A DNA stretch of 64,000 bases. Source: Streptomyces sp. NBC_01016 (GTDB lineage: Bacteria; Actinomycetota; Actinomycetes; Streptomycetales; Streptomycetaceae). This document shows, piece after piece, positions 59,253 through 64,000 of this stretch. The notes beneath the pieces were generated by a model. That model had not been told where the DNA came from. It saw only the letters and a program-made list of their open reading frames with translations, and ran no database searches. The stretch lies in contig NZ_JAPEOQ010000001.1 of the NCBI RefSeq assembly GCF_026341035.1, positions 3,968,001 to 4,032,000 on the forward strand, given 5' to 3'. The position numbers and the translations under genes are program-made. The first letter of the stretch is position 1. Every line of letters begins with the position of its first letter.

Positions 59253-61766
59253 TCAGCCCTTCCTGGCCAGCTGATCGGCGGCCGGGGTCGCCTCGCCACC
59301 GGTGTAAGTGACCTTCCACAGCGCCGACTTGGAGTCGGAGGTGAAGAAGCCGCGCCCGTAGTCGAGGACATACAGCGCACCGTCGGGACCGAACTTCCAG
59401 TCCATGAGGTTCTTGATGCCGTCGTTGCCGATCGGAATGATCTTCTTCAACGACTCCGAGTGGACCGGGATCGATCCGTCGCCGTGCGTCTTCGGGTCGG
59501 TGAGGACCGCGTTGCGCGGCTGGTCGGCGTCGTAGAAGTCACCGACGAACCACTTGCCGTCCCAGTAGCTCGGCCACTTGTCGGCGTTCGGGATCGACGC
59601 GTCGTAACGGTAGACGGGCCCGTCCATCGCGGCCTGGCCGCCGCCCTTGAGCCACGGCAGCAGGTACTTGGCCTCCTCCTTCTTGTACGAGGGAACGCCG
59701 TTCGCGTCGCGCGGGTAGTCCGGCGCCCCGCCCTGCGGCGAGTACCAGATGTTGTTGCCGGTCACCGGCGGCAGGTTGACGAGGCCGTTGTTGTTCGGCG
59801 ACTCGTTCTTCGGGTGGTCGCAGTCGTACCAGCCCAGCGGCTTCGTCGGGTCCGGCAGGTTGCGGTCGCGGTAGGGCTGCTTGTTGCCCATGCAGTAGGG
59901 CCAACCGCGGTTGCTCGCCTTGGTGATGACGGCGAACTGGTCGTACTTGGCCGGGCCCCACGTCGTGGACGGCTCGCCCGCGTCGGGTCCGACCCAGCCC
60001 GCGTACAGCGTGTCGGTCTTCGGGTCGATCGAGATGCGCGCCGGGTTCCTGACACCCATCACATAGATCTCGCCGCGCGTCTTGCCGCCGCCCTCGGCCG
60101 TCTCCTTGCCGGTGAAGAGGTTGCCCTCCGGCAGGGTGTACGTCCCGTCGGCCTCCGGGTGGATGCGCAGGATCTTGCCGTTGAGGTTGTTCGTGTTGCC
60201 CGCGGTGCGGCGCGCGTCGGCGAACGAGACGCCCTTGTAGTTCGGCTCCGGGTTGTTGCCCGAGTAACCGTCGCTGAACTGCGAGGAGTTGTTGTCACCG
60301 GTCGCGATGTACAGGTTCCCCTTGGAGTCCCAGGCCATCCCGCCACCCGCGTGGCAGCAACTGTGCACCTGCACCGGCCACTTGAGCAGCACCTTCTCGC
60401 TGCTCGGGTCCAGCTTGTTCGTGCTCAGGTCGAGCGTGAAGCGGGAGACCTGCCGCTCGGCCATCTGCTTGTCGCGGTCGAGCCCCGAGTGCGGCGTGTA
60501 GTGCAGGTACACGTACCCGTTCTGCTCGAACTTCGGGTCCAGCGCGATACCGAGCAGACCCTCCTCGACCTTGACCAGCTCGTCCCCGCCGCCCTTGTTG
60601 CCGAAGATGGTCAGCGCCCCCGCGAGGGTCACCTTCTTCGTCTTCGGGTCGTAGACGTGGATCTGGCCGATGCCCTTGCCGACGTCGGGGTTGTTCCAGT
60701 CGGTGATCACCGGCTGGGACGAGTCCGCGCCGCCGCGCCCGATGTAGAGCACGCGCCCGTCGGGAGCGGTGACGAGCCCGTGCGGCTCGCCGATCTGGTC
60801 GTTCTGACCCGCCTGATTGGCCTGGGTCAGGCGCTCCGCCTTGTAGTTGGCGTCGATCGCGGCCTTGCAGTCGGCGCGCGCGATGCGCGTCGTCCACAGC
60901 AGCGCCCCGCGCAGATGGTCGCGGAAGTCCACCTCGTCGTACGAGGAGACCGTGCCGCCCATCCCGGTGTAGAAGGACCGGCCGCCGTCGTAGTCACGGC
61001 ACCAACTCACCGGGTGGTCGGCGCCGTTCGCGCCCTCGCCCGGCTTGTACGTGGTCTCGTTGACCCGCGCGACCGTGTGCACGTCGCCGGACGGGTTCGC
61101 CGACCAGTTCAGCCACTTGTCGGCGCGCTTCCACTGCACCGGCAGGTCCTTCGTCGCCGGGTTCTGCCGGTCACCGACCTCAACCGTCGCGCGCTGCGCG
61201 GCAGTTGGTGACGACGCGGCGGGCCGGGCCCCGATCAGGCCGGTGAACCAGTCCGAGTACGGCTCGGCGCGGGCCGCGTCATGGACGCCGACGAAACCGC
61301 CGCCCGCCTCCATGTACGACTCCAGGCCGGCCTCCTGGTCGGGGTCGAGGACGTCGCCCCCGCCGGTCAGGAAGACGACCGAGTTGAAACGTCCCAGCTT
61401 CGTGGCGTTCGTGAACACGGAGGCGTCGTCCGTCGCCGTGATCGTGAACTGCTGGGCCTCGGGTCCCGACCGGCCGATCTTCTCGATCGCCTCGATGCCC
61501 GCGTTGACCGTGGGCGACTCGTCGCCGCCGGCCGCGGACCCGTAGAACACCAGGACCCGCACATTCGCGCCGCCGGGTGGCGACTTGACGGACATCGTTG
61601 TCGGGGACGGTTCCGGTGCCGGGCGCGCGCTGGCGGCCGGCCCGCCCAGCAGCCCGGCAGTCACGGTTCCCGCGGCGACCCCGACCGCCCAGACGCGTGC
61701 ACGTCTGCTTCGGCTCGCTCTGAACTCTCGTACGGGCAACGGCTTTTGATGCGTCGACCGACGCAT
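59253..61766 (-). CDS. Secreted ThuA-like domain fused to PQQ-type sugar (sorbosone) dehydrogenase
   Basis: An 837-residue secreted protein. Signal: MRRSTHQKPLPVREFRASRS..., hydrophobic AVGVAAGTVTAGLLGG, cleavage near ASA. Residues ~65-290 are a ThuA-like domain (VRVLVFYGSAAGGDESPTVN; GGFVGVHDAARAEPYSDWFT). Residues ~315-830 form a six-bladed propeller of the glucose/sorbosone dehydrogenase family (EPHGLVTAPDGRVLYIGRGG; EGLLGIALDPKFEQNGYVYL; CCHAGGGMAWDSKGNLYIAT; VMGVRNPARISIDPKTDTLY). Family members oxidise sugars with PQQ, though cofactor use cannot be confirmed here. ATG 61766 is preferred to GTG 61778, which abuts GAGGG. The next gene is the cupredoxin-DUF1080 protein. Confidence 0.85.
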   Translation of the reverse strand: MRRSTHQKPLPVREFRASRSRRARVWAVGVAAGTVTAGLLGGPAASARPAPEPSPTTMSVKSPPGGANVRVLVFYGSAAGGDESPTVNAGIEAIEKIGRSGPEAQQFTITATDDASVFTNATKLGRFNSVVFLTGGGDVLDPDQEAGLESYMEAGGGFVGVHDAARAEPYSDWFTGLIGARPAASSPTAAQRATVEVGDRQNPATKDLPVQWKRADKWLNWSANPSGDVHTVARVNETTYKPGEGANGADHPVSWCRDYDGGRSFYTGMGGTVSSYDEVDFRDHLRGALLWTTRIARADCKAAIDANYKAERLTQANQAGQNDQIGEPHGLVTAPDGRVLYIGRGGADSSQPVITDWNNPDVGKGIGQIHVYDPKTKKVTLAGALTIFGNKGGGDELVKVEEGLLGIALDPKFEQNGYVYLHYTPHSGLDRDKQMAERQVSRFTLDLSTNKLDPSSEKVLLKWPVQVHSCCHAGGGMAWDSKGNLYIATGDNNSSQFSDGYSGNNPEPNYKGVSFADARRTAGNTNNLNGKILRIHPEADGTYTLPEGNLFTGKETAEGGGKTRGEIYVMGVRNPARISIDPKTDTLYAGWVGPDAGEPSTTWGPAKYDQFAVITKASNRGWPYCMGNKQPYRDRNLPDPTKPLGWYDCDHPKNESPNNNGLVNLPPVTGNNIWYSPQGGAPDYPRDANGVPSYKKEEAKYLLPWLKGGGQAAMDGPVYRYDASIPNADKWPSYWDGKWFVGDFYDADQPRNAVLTDPKTHGDGSIPVHSESLKKIIPIGNDGIKNLMDWKFGPDGALYVLDYGRGFFTSDSKSALWKVTYTGGEATPAADQLARKG

Positions 61767-61948
61767 GTGTTCACCCACCCCTCGTCGGACACAGCAACGG
61801 CGCGGTGGAAGCTAGACCTCTTTTCGTGGTCCGCCAAGGGGTATGACCGATATGACGCAAACTTTGTCCTGGGTGTGGATAAACGAAGATCATGTGGTTA
61901 CGGTGCCCTGCGCGACGTGAAAGTCCGTACGAGACTGGGGAGTTGGCC

Positions 61949-62968
61949 GTGACCGAGCACGACAGACCTCGCGACGCGTCGACGCAGGCGAGTGAACAGG
62001 ACGGACGTGCACTGAGCCGGCGCATGATGATCGGCGGTGCCGTGGCCGCAACGGCCGGGGTGACATCGTTGTCCATCGGGGCGTCGGCCGAACCGGCGGC
62101 CGGGGCGGACACCCCGCCGCGCACCGCGCCCGCGGGCGGCGAGGTCAAGCGCCTGACGCTGTACGCGGAGAATCTCGCGGACGGCCGGCTCGGCTACGGC
62201 TTCGAGAAGGGGAAGGCGTCGATCCCCGGCCCGCTGATCGAGCTCAACGAGGGCGACGCGGCGCACATCGAGTTCCACAACCTCACGGACGTCGACGCGA
62301 GCCTGCACGTGCACGGCATGGACTACGAGATCTCCAGTGACGGTACGCGGATGAATCGCAGCCACGTCGAACCCGGCGGTACCCGCACCTACACCTGGCG
62401 CACACACGCCCCGGGGCGCAGGAAGGACGGCACCTGGCGGGCAGGGACCGCGGGCTACTGGCACTACCACGATCACGTCGTCGGCACGGACCACGGCACG
62501 GGCGGGATCAGAAAAGGCCTGTACGGCCCGGTGGTCGTGCGCCGCAAGGGTGACGTCCTGCCCGACCCGGGCAGGACTTTCACGATCGTCTTCAACGACA
62601 TGACGATCAACAACAAGGCGGCCCACGAGGCGCCCGACTTCGAGGCCACGGTGGGCGATCGCGTCGAGATCGTGATGATCACGCACGGTGAGTACTATCA
62701 CACGTTCCACCTGCACGGTCACCGCTGGGCGGACAACCGCACGGGCATGCTCACGGGGCCCGACGACCCGACCCAGGTCCTCGACAACAAGATCTGCGGC
62801 CCGGCGGACTCGTTCGGGTTCCAGATCGTCGCGGGGGAGGGAGTCGGAGCTGGGGCGTGGATGTACCACTGCCATGTCCAGAGTCACTCGGACATGGGGA
62901 TGGCGGGCCTGTTCCTGGTGAAGAAGGCGGACGGAACGATCCCGCCGTACGAGGCGCCGCACCACTGA
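61949..62968 (+). CDS. Two-domain small laccase (SLAC/EpoA type multicopper oxidase)
   Basis: A 339-residue exported oxidase starting at GTG 61949 after GGGGAG. The signal carries a twin-arginine motif (ALSRRMMIGG), so it is probably exported folded via Tat. Copper ligands are intact: HVHG (His120, 122), HYHDH (His172-176), HTFHLHGH (His251-258) and HCHVQSHSDMGM (His307, Cys308, His309, His313). Two cupredoxin domains of this size form a trimer in known SLAC enzymes, which oxidise phenols and reduce O2 to water. It is divergent from the sugar-dehydrogenase/cupredoxin operon, separated by about 180 bases, and may share its physiological role. Confidence 0.95.
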   Translation: MTEHDRPRDASTQASEQDGRALSRRMMIGGAVAATAGVTSLSIGASAEPAAGADTPPRTAPAGGEVKRLTLYAENLADGRLGYGFEKGKASIPGPLIELNEGDAAHIEFHNLTDVDASLHVHGMDYEISSDGTRMNRSHVEPGGTRTYTWRTHAPGRRKDGTWRAGTAGYWHYHDHVVGTDHGTGGIRKGLYGPVVVRRKGDVLPDPGRTFTIVFNDMTINNKAAHEAPDFEATVGDRVEIVMITHGEYYHTFHLHGHRWADNRTGMLTGPDDPTQVLDNKICGPADSFGFQIVAGEGVGAGAWMYHCHVQSHSDMGMAGLFLVKKADGTIPPYEAPHH

Positions 62969-63265
62969 GCGAGCCGGGGCGGAGCGGGGCAGTGGTGCGG
63001 CGCGCGGCCCACCCCCCGTCGGTGTCGGACGCGTCGATGTCGACGGTGACGGGGTGTCAGGCATCGATGGTGAAGCCCGCCCCGCCCGCCCCTCGCCGCT
63101 CTCCGTCGCCGACTGTTCACGGACTGCGAAGCGCGTGACTGCGGGACGTGACCGCCCCGTGACGCGATCCTTGCTCATCCCGCACAACCCGCTCTGGACA
63201 GCGCTTACCGGGGAGTAGAGCATCGGTGCCACCTGCACATGGCACTGATCATCGAGGGAGCCGCG
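62969..63265. other. Intergenic region with no recognised element
   Basis: About 297 bases between the laccase and GMC genes. No convincing coding frame, hairpin or operator was identified. The 3' part (about 63180-63250) should contain the GMC gene promoter. ATG 63239 opens a frame in phase with the GMC gene but has no ribosome-binding site. Confidence 0.4.
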
Positions 63266-64000
63266 TTGAGCAAGGACCGTACGTACGACTACGTGATCGT
63301 GGGGGCCGGGTCCGCCGGTTGTGTGCTGGCCGGGCGGCTGAGCGAGGACCCGTCCGTCAAGGTTGCCCTGGTCGAGTCGGGGCCGCGCGACCGCAAGACG
63401 GAGATCAGGATCCCGGCCGCGTTCCCGAAGCTGTTCAAGACGCCGTACGACTGGGACTACTCGACGACCAAGCAAGCAGCCCTGGACGAGCGGGAGTTGT
63501 ACTGGCCGCGCGGGCACACGCTCGGCGGCTCCTCCTCCATCAACGCCATGATGTGGGTGCGCGGCCACCGCGCCGACTACGACGCCTGGGGCGAGGCCGC
63601 CGGATCCCCGTGGTCGTACGACGAGTTCGCGCGCTACTTCCAGCGCGCCGAGCGCTGGCAGGGCGCTGCGCAGGAGGGCTCCGTGTACGGCACGGCGGGG
63701 CCGCTGCACATCTCGCCGCCGCGCCACCCGAACCCGACCACGGCCGCGTTCCTCGACGCCTGCCGCGCCCAAGGACTGCGCGAGCTCGGCGAGTTGAACC
63801 AGGCCGACCACTCCGGCTTCGCCCTGACCCCGCTCAACCAGCACAAGGGCCGCCGCTGGAGCGCCGCCGACGGCTACCTCAAGCCCGCCGCGCGCCGCCC
63901 CAACCTCGACATCTACACCGACGCCCGCGTCATCCGCATCGACTTCGACGGCACCCGCGCCGCCGGCGTCGTCGCCTCCGGGGTCTCCGCCGGCACCCTG
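63266..64000 (+). CDS. GMC family oxidoreductase (choline dehydrogenase-like), N-terminal part
   Basis: About 245 residues are visible; the gene continues past the right edge. YDYVIVGAGSAGCVLAGRLS is the FAD-binding Rossmann motif and YWPRGHTLGGSSSINAMMWV the GMC signature 1. DYDAWGEAAGSPWSYDEFAR follows as in choline and alcohol dehydrogenases. The start is probably TTG 63266, with GAGGGAG upstream; ATG 63239 lies in frame but lacks a ribosome-binding site. The family oxidises alcohols or choline using FAD. Whether this is betaine synthesis cannot be judged because the neighbours are outside the window. Confidence 0.88.
   Translation, partial: MSKDRTYDYVIVGAGSAGCVLAGRLSEDPSVKVALVESGPRDRKTEIRIPAAFPKLFKTPYDWDYSTTKQAALDERELYWPRGHTLGGSSSINAMMWVRGHRADYDAWGEAAGSPWSYDEFARYFQRAERWQGAAQEGSVYGTAGPLHISPPRHPNPTTAAFLDACRAQGLRELGELNQADHSGFALTPLNQHKGRRWSAADGYLKPAARRPNLDIYTDARVIRIDFDGTRAAGVVASGVSAGTL

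Overview
The window is a chromosomal segment of a Streptomyces or very close actinomycete. Evidence: very high GC, frequent GTG (and one TTG) starts, many 1-4 base start/stop overlaps, and characteristic loci. These include a pca operon with divergent MarR (PcaV type), a two-domain small laccase, LigC with a LigD-type polymerase, NHLM-type peptide export, sugar ABC importers without their own ATPase, and DUF2510 proteins. No RNA gene, insertion sequence, prophage or CRISPR array was seen.

Layout. 1-3.5 kb: a GntR-controlled catabolic/transport set (deacetylase fragment, Asp/Glu racemase-type enzyme, ACS-family MFS). 3.5-5.8 kb: a small membrane protein and a DesK-type two-component system. 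5.85-12.1 kb: an export cassette made of an ABC permease/ATPase, a C39 peptidase ABC transporter, an HlyD adaptor and a 73-residue double-glycine peptide whose 52-residue core has no Cys, aromatic or basic residue. 12.4-16.8 kb: DUF1275 protein, carboxylesterase, LacI regulator, hydrolase. 16.8-28 kb: a sugar locus with a binding protein, two permeases, GH42 and GH95 in one overlapping operon, and a divergent GH3. Its promoter carries two copies of the exact palindrome that also lies beside the lacI gene 10 kb away, plus a CebR-like box.

28-29.6 kb: an iron-box-preceded DUF2470/siderophore-interacting protein pair. 29.8-34.2 kb: an MHS-type MFS, a YCII-like protein, a rhomboid-like protein between duplication relics, a DUF1648 protein and a secreted protein. 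34.5-35.8 kb: an ATP-grasp RiPP (graspetide-type) precursor and maturase without the usual methyltransferase. 35.9-45.2 kb: second carboxylesterase, DUF2510/scramblase-like protein, EamA transporter and PAP2 protein beside a TetR gene with a long palindromic operator, a second DUF2510 protein, and a large AAA protein resembling LAL regulators but lacking the DNA-binding end.

45.2-53.6 kb: an SDR, then the protocatechuate branch of the beta-ketoadipate pathway (pcaIJFHGB and fused pcaL) with its divergent MarR regulator. 53.8-57 kb: DUF3048 lipoprotein, LigC and a divergent LigD-type polymerase. 57-63 kb: a secreted operon of a ThuA/sugar-dehydrogenase protein and a cupredoxin-OmpL47-DUF1080 protein, divergent from a Tat-exported small laccase. 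The window ends inside a GMC oxidoreductase.

Strongest leads: the uncharged double-glycine peptide cassette (11.7-12.1 kb), the methyltransferase-less graspetide pair (34.5-35.8 kb), the copper/sugar-oxidation gene set (57-63 kb), the LacI palindrome shared across 10 kb, and a duplication relic flanking the rhomboid-like gene.
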